From: Flavobacteriales bacterium
Lineage (GTDB): Bacteria; Bacteroidota; Bacteroidia; Flavobacteriales_F; PHOS-HE28
Reading direction: 5' to 3'
Assembly: GCA_016713875.1 (NCBI GenBank)
Contig: JADJOI010000003.1
Coordinates: forward strand, 2,108,001 to 2,172,000
DNA: 64,000 nt
The position numbers and the translations under genes are program-made. The notes under the pieces were generated by a model. The model saw nothing but the letters and a program-made list of their open reading frames with translations, ran no database searches and was not told the DNA's origin. This document shows, in pieces, positions 1 to 8,600 of the stretch. Positions within the stretch are counted from its first letter, which is position 1; every line of letters starts with the position of its first letter.

Positions 1-2
1 GG

Positions 3-3000
3 CGCAAGGGCAACCTGGACAGCAGCAGCACGGCCCATCTGCATGTCCGGCTGAAGGAGGTGCTCACCCACACCGAGGCCACGCTCCACGGCACCACCTT
101 CGATCTGTGGAGCTACCGCAAATTCCTGAAACGCGATGATGAGGAGGCCACCCGCGAACTGCTGAAGCTGTGGCGCTTCTTCCACCCGGCGCACCTGCTG
201 AAGGAAGGCGCGGGCAACGACAGCAACGCCCTCAACAAGAACTTCTACCACGAGCTGCTCTACATCCTCGGCTTGCGCGAGGTGAAGGACAAGGGCCGCA
301 AGCTCATCACCCGCCTGCCGGAGAACGAACGACACCCCGGCGCCCTCATCGAGCATACCATGCAGCGGCTGGACCGGGACGGTGCGCTGAGCAACGTGGC
401 CGATCTGGAGACCTACGGCGACACCAAGGAGGACCAGCTTTTCAACGTGGGCATGGAGCTGTGCATCACGTGGCTCAACCGCGTGCTCTTCCTTAAACTG
501 CTGGAAGCGCAGCTGCTCCGCTTTCACAATGGCGACCGGCGCTATGCCTTCCTCTCACCGGACACGCTGAAGGAGTTCGACCAGTTCCATGCGCTCTTCT
601 TTGATGTGATGGCCGTGGAGCGCGACAAGCGCGAACCGGACGTGCGCAAGACCTACGCCCACATCCCCTACCTGAACAGTTCGCTCTTTGAGCCCACCAC
701 CTTGGAGCGGCAGGCGCTGCAGATCAACCAGCTGAAGAACAACCTGACCCTGCCGCTCTACGGGCGCACGGTGTTGGTGGAGGAACGCTTGGGCGGCATG
801 GAGCCCACCGCACAGGAATACCTGTTGCGCTTTCTGCAGGCCTACGATTTCGGCAGCGAACAGGGCGAAGGCCCCAAGGCCGACAACCGGCCGCTGATCA
901 CCGCCAGTGTGCTCGGCCTCATCTTCGAGAAGATCAACGGCTACCGCGATGGCAGCTTCTACACGCCCGGCTACATCACCATGTACATGTGCCGGGAGAC
1001 CATCCGGCGGACCGTGCTGGACCGTTTCAATGAAGGGCGCGAACAGCCCTTCAGCAGCTGGGCTGCCTTGGCGAACTATTGCGAGAACCAAGTGGAACCC
1101 GCCGCCATTGCCGCCGGCGAGGCCGTGGTGGATGCCCTGCGCATCTGCGACCCCGCCGTTGGAAGCGGTCACTTCCTGGTAAGCGCGCTCAATGAACTGA
1201 TCGCCATCAAGAGCGAACTGCGGGTGCTGACCGATACCCAAGGCAAGCGCCTGAGCGGCTGGCATGTGGAGGTGGTGAACGATGAACTGGTGGTGACCGA
1301 CCGCGACACCAGCGACGCCTACCAGTACACCGTGCCGCCCGAGGGCAGACCCTTGGCGCCCGAGAAACAACGCGTGCAAAGTGCCCTCTTCGAGCAGAAG
1401 CGCAAGCTGATCGAGAACGGCCTGTTCGGGGTGGACATCAACGCCAACAGCGTGAAGATCTGCCGCCTGCGCCTGTGGATCGAACTGCTGAAGAACGCCT
1501 ACTACACCGAGGCGGGCGGTACCCGTGAACTGCGCACCCTGCCCAACATCGACATCAACATCAAGCAGGGCAACAGCGTGCTGCAACGCTACAGCCTGAA
1601 GTCCGGTATAGAGAACGTGTTGGGGCGCAGCCGCTACACCGTGGAAGAATACCAAGGCTTCGTGTCCGATTACCAGGAGGCCACGGACCGCGAACAACGG
1701 CGTGGGTTCCAGAAGATCATTGAGCAGATCGAACAGGGCTTTACCAAGAACATTGCTAGCAAGGACCCGCGTCAGTTGGAGCTTGGCAAACTGGCCGCGC
1801 GCTACCAAGAGCTTACCGGCGGCTTGTTCGGTGGCGGCTACAGCACCGATAAGGCCAAGGCAAAAGCGGAAGCCGAACGCCAGAAGCTGGAGCAGCGCAT
1901 GGGCAAGCTCACCGAAGCACTGGAGGCCGAGAAGGCGGGCCTCAACCACAAGCTGGCCTTCGATTGGCGCTACCGTTTCCCGCAGGTGCTCAACTCAAGC
2001 ACCGGCGATTTCCGGGGCTTCGATGTCATCCTCGGCAACCCGCCCTACATCCGGCAAGAGGAGATCACCGCCTACAAGCACCACCTGCGCGACTTCCGCA
2101 CCTTCACCAGCACGGCCGACCTTTTTGTGTACTTCATGGAGCTGGGCCACGAACTACTGGCGCCGGGCGGCTACTTCTGCTACATCGTGGCCAACAAGTG
2201 GATGCGCGCGGGCTACGGCGAAAAGCTGCGCAACTACCTGGGCGAACATACGCTGGTGCAACTGGTGGACTTCGGCGACCTGCCCGTTTTCGAGGAAGCC
2301 ACCACCTACCCCTGCATCCTACTCTGCCGTCGCGGCCCCGCACCGGTGGGCCATAGCGTGCACGCCATCGCCATGCCCGAACTGCGCACGGATGACCTTG
2401 CCCCTTACGTGCAGGCCAACGCCCTGCACATACCCCAGCGCACGCTGGTGCGCAACGAGTACCGCATTGCCAACGAGAGCAGCAGCGCCGTGCTGGACAA
2501 GATCCGCGAGGCGGGTGTGCCTTTGGGGCAATATCTCAACGGCAAGGTCTACTGGGGCATCAAGACCGGCTACAACAAGGCCTTTGTGATCGATGCCGCC
2601 ACGAAGGACCGGCTGATTGCGGCGGACGCGCGGAGCGCGGAGGTGATCAAGCCGTTTGTTGTAGGATCTGATGTGAAGCGCTACGGCCAAGCAGCAGCGA
2701 ACCGTTATCTGATCTTCACACGAAGGGGCATTGACATCAACGAGTATCCGGCCATTCAGGAACACCTGATACAGCACAGGACCGAATTGGAGCCTCGACC
2801 TGCCGAATGGAAGGGCAAGACGGCTGAGTGGCCAGGAAGGAAACCAGGCCCATACAAGTGGTATGAGATACAGGACAACGTAGACTACTACAAGCTAATG
2901 GAGGTGCCGAAGATCCTCTACCCCGATATTGCACCCAGCCCCCAGTTCCAACTCGCTCTCGATGGTTCGTATTGCGGCAATACCTGCTACTTCATACCAA

Positions 3001-3281
3001 CCGGGGAAAAGGCGCTGCTTGGTGTCTTGAACAGCAAAGTGTTCGCCTACTACTACGCTTCAGTAAGCACGGTGATGCGTGGCGGATACTTCCGGTTCTT
3101 CAGCCAGTACGTCGAAGCTGCACCAATACCACCGATGAGCGAGGAGGTAAGGACCAAGCTCGATGCATTGGTCACACGCCGCATAGCCGGTGATGCCAGC
3201 GCGGAGGCGGAGATCGATGCGGTGGTGTATGGGTTGTATGGGTTGGGGGAGGATGAGGTGAGGGTTGTGGAGGGGAAGTGA
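3..3281 (+). CDS. Eco57I-type class I DNA methyltransferase / type IIG-like restriction-modification protein (5' end outside window)
   Basis: The reading frame is open from the first full codon of the window, so the gene starts upstream; 1092 residues are visible. Counting from the first visible codon, the SAM-binding motif I DPAVGSGHFL begins near residue 383 and the catalytic N6-adenine motif NPPY near residue 679, in the context ILGNPPYIRQEEI. The last 300 residues or so resemble a TaqI-like target-recognition domain, with the stretch GKVYWGIKTGYNKAF and a late PDIAPSPQF segment. The order motif I, spacer, NPPY, specificity region is that of Eco57I-class enzymes, which methylate adenine and often carry an N-terminal nuclease; that part is not in view. 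BREX PglX is a related alternative that only upstream sequence could exclude. The next gene starts 6 bp after the stop codon, which suggests co-transcription. The methyltransferase assignment is firm; nuclease activity is inferred. Confidence 0.9.
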   Translation, partial: RKGNLDSSSTAHLHVRLKEVLTHTEATLHGTTFDLWSYRKFLKRDDEEATRELLKLWRFFHPAHLLKEGAGNDSNALNKNFYHELLYILGLREVKDKGRKLITRLPENERHPGALIEHTMQRLDRDGALSNVADLETYGDTKEDQLFNVGMELCITWLNRVLFLKLLEAQLLRFHNGDRRYAFLSPDTLKEFDQFHALFFDVMAVERDKREPDVRKTYAHIPYLNSSLFEPTTLERQALQINQLKNNLTLPLYGRTVLVEERLGGMEPTAQEYLLRFLQAYDFGSEQGEGPKADNRPLITASVLGLIFEKINGYRDGSFYTPGYITMYMCRETIRRTVLDRFNEGREQPFSSWAALANYCENQVEPAAIAAGEAVVDALRICDPAVGSGHFLVSALNELIAIKSELRVLTDTQGKRLSGWHVEVVNDELVVTDRDTSDAYQYTVPPEGRPLAPEKQRVQSALFEQKRKLIENGLFGVDINANSVKICRLRLWIELLKNAYYTEAGGTRELRTLPNIDINIKQGNSVLQRYSLKSGIENVLGRSRYTVEEYQGFVSDYQEATDREQRRGFQKIIEQIEQGFTKNIASKDPRQLELGKLAARYQELTGGLFGGGYSTDKAKAKAEAERQKLEQRMGKLTEALEAEKAGLNHKLAFDWRYRFPQVLNSSTGDFRGFDVILGNPPYIRQEEITAYKHHLRDFRTFTSTADLFVYFMELGHELLAPGGYFCYIVANKWMRAGYGEKLRNYLGEHTLVQLVDFGDLPVFEEATTYPCILLCRRGPAPVGHSVHAIAMPELRTDDLAPYVQANALHIPQRTLVRNEYRIANESSSAVLDKIREAGVPLGQYLNGKVYWGIKTGYNKAFVIDAATKDRLIAADARSAEVIKPFVVGSDVKRYGQAAANRYLIFTRRGIDINEYPAIQEHLIQHRTELEPRPAEWKGKTAEWPGRKPGPYKWYEIQDNVDYYKLMEVPKILYPDIAPSPQFQLALDGSYCGNTCYFIPTGEKALLGVLNSKVFAYYYASVSTVMRGGYFRFFSQYVEAAPIPPMSEEVRTKLDALVTRRIAGDASAEAEIDAVVYGLYGLGEDEVRVVEGK

Positions 3282-3287
3282 TGAGGC

Positions 3288-3902
3288 ATGCAACACCGAA
3301 GCGGCATACAGAAGCGGACTCTAACTGCCCTGCGTTGTATCACCAATGGTGATCTGGAAGAAGCATTCCTTCACCTTGCCACCGCCATCGACTCCACCTC
3401 GAAGCGGCACTATCCGGGGGCAGGGAATAGGAAACGCTATTGTGACTATCTCCACAAGCATCAAGAGGACATGTTCTGGATCGCCACCTCGGGCACCTTG
3501 GTGGTCTTAGGTGGATTCGGGCACCCGGTGACCAAAGAAGTGATCCGGATCGCGGATGCCATTTATGCGGTTCGCTGTGCGAGCATCCATGACCCGGAGG
3601 AGCTTGGCAAACTTGTCTCGTTCGTGATCGAAGGAAAGTTCGGGTTCGATCAAGAGGGCCGCTTCCTCATCAACTCCGGCATGCTCACGGCGCTGGCATT
3701 GCTTGTTCTTACAGACCCTGCCAATCGGACCAGTTTGGACCGGTTTGAGCTGAGTCGTTTCGGCGGTTTAAAGCATGGGCAAGTACACATTGATCTGACA
3801 GCATGTATTGGTGGAAGGACGCGACTGCTGAATGTGTACCGAGGACTCAACCAGCAAAAGAAAGGGCAAGTCGGAAAGGACGCTGGCATCGAGCCGACCT
3901 GA
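3288..3902 (+). CDS. HEPN-like hypothetical protein linked to the restriction-modification gene
   Basis: This 204-residue protein has no signal peptide and is largely helical. Residues 96-101 read R-C-A-S-I-H inside AIYAVRCASIHDPEEL. This matches the R-x4-H signature of HEPN domains, many of which are RNases in toxin-antitoxin and defence systems, and the surrounding pattern of hydrophobics then RC...H is typical of HEPN-like proteins. The start lies 6 bp after the methyltransferase stop, so the two probably form one transcript. Its function was not recognised from overall similarity; the HEPN call rests on the single motif and the helical context. It may be an accessory effector of the R-M locus or an unrelated passenger. 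Confidence 0.55.
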   Translation: MQHRSGIQKRTLTALRCITNGDLEEAFLHLATAIDSTSKRHYPGAGNRKRYCDYLHKHQEDMFWIATSGTLVVLGGFGHPVTKEVIRIADAIYAVRCASIHDPEELGKLVSFVIEGKFGFDQEGRFLINSGMLTALALLVLTDPANRTSLDRFELSRFGGLKHGQVHIDLTACIGGRTRLLNVYRGLNQQKKGQVGKDAGIEPT

Positions 3903-3991
3903 GCAGAGGGAGGAACTGCAAGTTGCTCAGCAAATAACCGGACCCTGAGAACAGATCCTCCGACACGAGAACAAGCAGCCACGCCAAGAGC

Positions 3992-5080
3992 ATGGGTATG
4001 ATGAACAACGTAATACTCGATAGCTGGACCTTTCAGAGCGTTGGTGAGTTGTTCGCTAACGGCTACGACCACGAGCGCACGGGTATCCTGGTTGCCACGG
4101 ACGAGGCACACGAGTTCATTCCCATTGCGCATGGCGAACTGCAGCTGCAAGCCGTAGTGGACCTCTTGACCCATGTGGTGTTGCGTGACACCTTGATCCT
4201 GGACAGGCAGTTCATTGAGGCTTGGGAGATCCACGTGGATTGCTTTGGGCCGATCAGTGACGCGGGTATCGTGCTGGCCATCGCACCGCTCATTGAAGGC
4301 CAGACATTGATCGAGCAGCGGCAGCGCATCGTAAAGGAGCTGTGCGTGACCGAGACGCTGCGCGCGGTGCAGGAAGAGAACGAGCGGACCTATGGCGAGA
4401 CACAGCAGGCCAGCAGGCCGTACGAGAGCCAGATCATCTGGGGCGGAGCGGGTATGTTGGCGCGAAGCGCTGACCGGCGGTTGCCGTATGTGGGACATCC
4501 ACTCCGGCAACGGTTCATTGAGAGCACCAAAGCATGGCGCACGCCGCCTGATCCAACACGAAGGGTGATCGACCTGGTGAACGCACACAAGGCTGCGATC
4601 TACAGCACTATTATCGGGGAAGATGTGGGCAGACGGGCGCGGCTCATGCTGCCCGCCGTGGCGGCGGAGGTCATCACCCGCGCGGAAGCGCCGGAACAGT
4701 TGTTCGAAGTTGCCCTCGACCTTCGGGACAAATACAGGAAACTAAGGGGTTGGCTGGGTGAACTACGCACCGCCCTTGAAGAGGAGGACACGGCCAAGTT
4801 GATTGCGTCCGAGCGCGTGCTCAACGCCCTTGCTAAGGATGTAGCCAGACAAACTGGAAAGGGAGGTGGAGAGGTCGCAAGCCTGGATATTGCAGTGAAT
4901 AGCATGTCGACCGCGAGCACCATGACGATAACAAGCACCATAAGTGCACTTAAGGATGCCTACGAGCGCAGGTTCACCGTTCGGCATGATCTACTGCAAC
5001 TGATGAAGGCACCCGCTGGTGAGCGAGCACTCGAGAAGCTTGGGAGGATGTTCGGAAAAGAGAAAGGAGGCTGCCGGTAA
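3992..5080 (+). CDS. Hypothetical cytoplasmic protein, 362 aa
   Basis: No family was recognised. The first 150 residues mix beta and alpha segments, with a TGILVATDEAHEFIPIAHG stretch. The C-terminal half is rich in charged helices (around DLRDKYRKLRGWLGELRTAL) and ends in a basic tail, GKEKGGCR. There is no signal peptide or membrane segment. It follows the HEPN-like gene in the same direction after 89 bp, so it may belong to the same accessory cluster. Three methionines occur within the first four residues, so the exact start is uncertain by a few codons. Any defence role is inferred only from position. Confidence 0.6.
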   Translation: MGMMNNVILDSWTFQSVGELFANGYDHERTGILVATDEAHEFIPIAHGELQLQAVVDLLTHVVLRDTLILDRQFIEAWEIHVDCFGPISDAGIVLAIAPLIEGQTLIEQRQRIVKELCVTETLRAVQEENERTYGETQQASRPYESQIIWGGAGMLARSADRRLPYVGHPLRQRFIESTKAWRTPPDPTRRVIDLVNAHKAAIYSTIIGEDVGRRARLMLPAVAAEVITRAEAPEQLFEVALDLRDKYRKLRGWLGELRTALEEEDTAKLIASERVLNALAKDVARQTGKGGGEVASLDIAVNSMSTASTMTITSTISALKDAYERRFTVRHDLLQLMKAPAGERALEKLGRMFGKEKGGCR

Positions 5081-5126
5081 GTGGGCTACTCCACTGTAAG
5101 ACAAGGACCATGTGAAACCGCCCCCC

Positions 5127-5495
5127 TCACCGCACGATGCGCGGGCGGAGGTGCTCGGGGTTCGTGCCTTCGACCTGGATGCGTTCGACTTCGCTGAGGA
5201 GGTGGCGGATGGTGCGGTCCTTGAGCTCGATCTCGCGGCGGAGCTGGTCGCACGCCGGGCAGCTGTGCTCCGCGGCATGGGCACCGGCGGACGCTGCGGG
5301 ATCGCCGAACAACCAGTCGAAGCTGACGCCGGCGCGCCGGACAAGGCGGCGCAGTCGGTCTTCTGAAGGAAGGCGCTGGGTGTGGCCCTTCTCGAGGTTG
5401 CAATAAGCGGGTTGGGACATGCCGAGGACCTCGGCCATGCGGTCCTGACTGAACTTGAGCACCTGGCGCAGTTCCTTGAGACGTTCGTGCAGCAT
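5127..5495 (-). CDS. XRE-family helix-turn-helix transcriptional regulator
   Basis: The N-terminal 60 residues are a clear Cro/CI-type HTH: LHERLKELRQVLKFSQDRMA, then EVLGMSQPAYCNLEKGHTQR, with the recognition helix around SQPAYCNLEKG. Residues from about 65 on include a CPAC pair, then a helical, likely coiled tail (LRREIELKDRTIRHLLSEVE) that could dimerise. The chosen methionine (5495) places the HTH directly at the N-terminus, as is usual; an upstream ATG at 5528 would add 11 residues. The gene converges with the 3992-5080 gene and is divergent from the beta-helix cargo. The spacer contains repeated palindromic sites at 5556-5607, which suggests autoregulation. Confidence 0.85.
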   Translation of the reverse strand: MLHERLKELRQVLKFSQDRMAEVLGMSQPAYCNLEKGHTQRLPSEDRLRRLVRRAGVSFDWLFGDPAASAGAHAAEHSCPACDQLRREIELKDRTIRHLLSEVERIQVEGTNPEHLRPRIVR

Positions 5496-5547
5496 CGGTC
5501 TGGGGGCGATGGGGTAGAGATGGAACATGGAAGCGCTGGTGGTAGGA

Positions 5548-5555
5548 CGAAAGTA
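5548..5555 (-). promoter_or_regulatory. Candidate -7 box for the XRE gene
   Basis: The minus strand reads TACTTTCG, one mismatch from the Bacteroidota -7 consensus TAnnTTTG, 20 nt upstream of the ATG at 5528. No clear -33 TTG was seen. It adjoins the repeated operator-like sites. Confidence 0.35.
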
Positions 5556-5607
5556 CGATCATATCGAAATCGAATTCCGATCATATCGGAATCGAATGAT
5601 CCATTCG
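5556..5607. promoter_or_regulatory. Operator-like repeated site between XRE gene and beta-helix gene
   Basis: Two 20-bp direct copies, CGATCATATCGAAATCGAAT (5556-5575) and the same with one substitution (5578-5597), start 22 bp apart, about two helical turns. They are followed by a perfect inverted repeat with arms CGAATG and CATTCG (5593-5598 and 5602-5607). The sites overlap the region upstream of the divergent XRE gene, where an autoregulatory operator is expected. Binding by the XRE protein is inference. Confidence 0.5.
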
Positions 5608-5676
5608 ATGGTCGGATCGGGGAGCGCAGCCGTGGGGCTGACCTTGGCGGCGTGGAAGGAAGATGAATACCGAACC

Positions 5677-8600
5677 ATGAACACCAAGAACACTTCACCC
5701 CGACCGATGCGGCACCTCCTGTGCATCAGCGCACTCCTCGCTTGTGCAAGCACGTATCCGCAGACCTACTATGTGGACGCCAATGTGGCCACATCCGGTG
5801 ATGGCAGTATCGGCGCACCGTTCAAGACGATCGCGGACCTAAATAACGCTGTCGGCCCCATATCGAGCGGAGAGTCCGTGAAACTTGCAAGAGGAGGTGA
5901 GTATCCCGGAACGATCACCGTTGCATCAGGCTCGCAGAACGTGACGATCGAGGCTTACGGATCCGGCGCGAACCCTCTGATATTGGGAACGGAGGACATT
6001 GCACCAAGCGCATGGACACACCAAGGAGGCGGGCTGTGGCGTATCAATGTGGTCGATGCTAATGCACAGTATCATCTATACGAAGGAGGCGGCCTTAACG
6101 CGGTGCGAAGGGAACCTGCTAGACATCCGAACGTGGGTTACCTCCGCAACGAAACCTATACGGACGGGGGAGCAACTGGAACGATCGAACTCAGCCCTGG
6201 AACGCCATTGGGCAGTGTTGACCCGATCGGTGCCCAGCTTGTCTGTCGCACACGGAACTGGCAATACGAACATGTACGGGTCACTGGACTAAATGCACAG
6301 GGTGGCCTTGAGTTCCAACCGAGCCTTGGGTATGACATCGGGACGGATAACTGGGGCCTATTCCTGCAAGGGACCTTTGCACTGATCGATCAGGTTGGAG
6401 AGTGGGGCACCGAGGACATCCCAGGAACAAGTAACGACCACCTGTACTACTACACTGGCGACCTGAACAACCCCCCAGAAGGTGTTGCAATATCAAGGAC
6501 AGAAAGGGGAGTACGGATCGAAGCAGGGTTCAACAACGTGACTGTGCGCAATGTTGACTTCATGGGACAATATGGAGCCGGTGTCACTTTCGGACAAGGA
6601 ACCGGATTAACCATTGAGGGCTGCACTTTCAATGACCTGCGGAGAGGAATTGACGACCGTTCAAGTAGCGGCGGCGTGGGGAGCGGGCACACCCTGATGT
6701 ACAATTCGTTCACCAATTGTCATGACTATGCCCTGCTTTGTAAGGCCGACAATACCACCGCCGAACACAACACATTTACACAGATCGGCATACAACCAGA
6801 AGCACTACGACTAGCCCCGAACTATCCGGGTAATGTTTTTGGGAGCTATGGGGGTGCCTCATTTACCGGACATGGATACACCTTCAGGTATAACCTGATC
6901 GAGCAAGTCGGAAATGCGGCATTGTCATTGAATGGGCAAGGCTTGGTAGAATACAATACCATACGTGGTGCACTACAGACCCTAAACGACGCGGGAGCTA
7001 TCCAGATCGACTATTGCGACGGTTTGGAGCTTAGGACAAATATTATAACCGAAGTAGGTGACAACGTGGGAAGTCTAGAAACCACTGCAACCGAGTATGA
7101 TAACTATGGCGCCATTTTTTACGGAATTTACTTCGGAGATCATTACATCGTGAATACCCGAGTCGACGGAAACACAGTAAGTGATGCCACGAAAGGAATA
7201 CACGTGGACCATAATCTGTGCAGTGAGAATGCGATAGTGACCAACAATATACTCTTCAATAATGATGTGCAGCTCAGCATTACGGATTTATCAAACTATC
7301 AAGACACCTACATGGTGGACGATGAAGGAGCCCCCTTGCCTGTTGGTTGCATAGGGGATGGCTCCTTCGGCGGTATGGGTGCAGGTGCTAACCACAGAGC
7401 AACATACTCGGACGTCTATGAACGAAACATCCTGTACTCCCTAAGGACGGATCAGCTCTGCCTTGAACTAGGACAGGCGTGGGCGAGTGGTTATGCGGGA
7501 ACGAAGCCACTAGTAGACTTCGGAACCTTCGATCATAACTACTATTGCAACCCTTTCAGCAAGGTCACCATGGGGGATCGGGTTTCATACAATGTCACTG
7601 GCGTGACCCAGTATCTCAGCGCACAGGTCATCCCATATACCCTAGAGGGGTGGCGCTCAGCCAAGAATGAGGATCATCATTCCAGCACCAGCCCATTGCA
7701 CCTGAAGGACTATGCGCTTACGGCAGAGACTCCAACGGGCATCAACCATGATGACGATCTTGATGGAGGCGTGGCAAATTGGACCTGCACGGGTTGTGGT
7801 AGTGGCGCTGAAACCACAACCGTGGTGAACGGCACCGACCTCGCTCTGCGAAGCACGAACTGCACGTGGGTCGAGCGGGGCTGCGACCCGCTGCAGGCGG
7901 AACCTGTCGATGGCAACAATAGCGGGGCCTACGTATTCCGCTTCAAGATGCGGGCCGAAGGGGTGGACGCCATGCGGCTGGCGCCCGTGTTCGAGAGCAC
8001 CTACCGGAATGAGGTGTATTTCGGTGTTTCACCAGAATGGCGTGACCACGAACTCGTCGTGAACGTGACCGACGGCGGAAACGGTGACAACCTGTATACC
8101 AGCTGGCAGAACCTACAGTTCGGTCTGGGAGCGACGACGAGCTGCGTGGTGGACGTGGACGATGTGGTGGTCCGCCGAGCAACCGTGGACCCGGATCACT
8201 ACGCGAATGAGGTCGCCCCGAACCACATTCTGCGGTACAACAATCCGTTGGAACAGACCATGAACGACCCGCAGAACGTGGCTGCCACCGGCGGTGAGGT
8301 GACCTTGGGACCCGGCTGCTGGAGCGATGTGTACGGGACGATCTACAGCGGCAGTGTGGACCTGGATCCTTGGGAGAGCATCGTTCTGTTCAAGCTGAGC
8401 GGGGCATTCGACCATGCGAACGGATACACCGTGAGCGGTGATGAGGTCTGGAGCACGGACAAGAACATCCGGGGCAGCCTGGTGGTACCCAATGGGGCCA
8501 GCCTGACGATCGACGGAGCCACGATCGGATTCGCCGACAGCCGGGTGGACAATAACCCGACAACGAACGTGGTGGTGCAACCCGGTGGGGTGTTGCGCTT

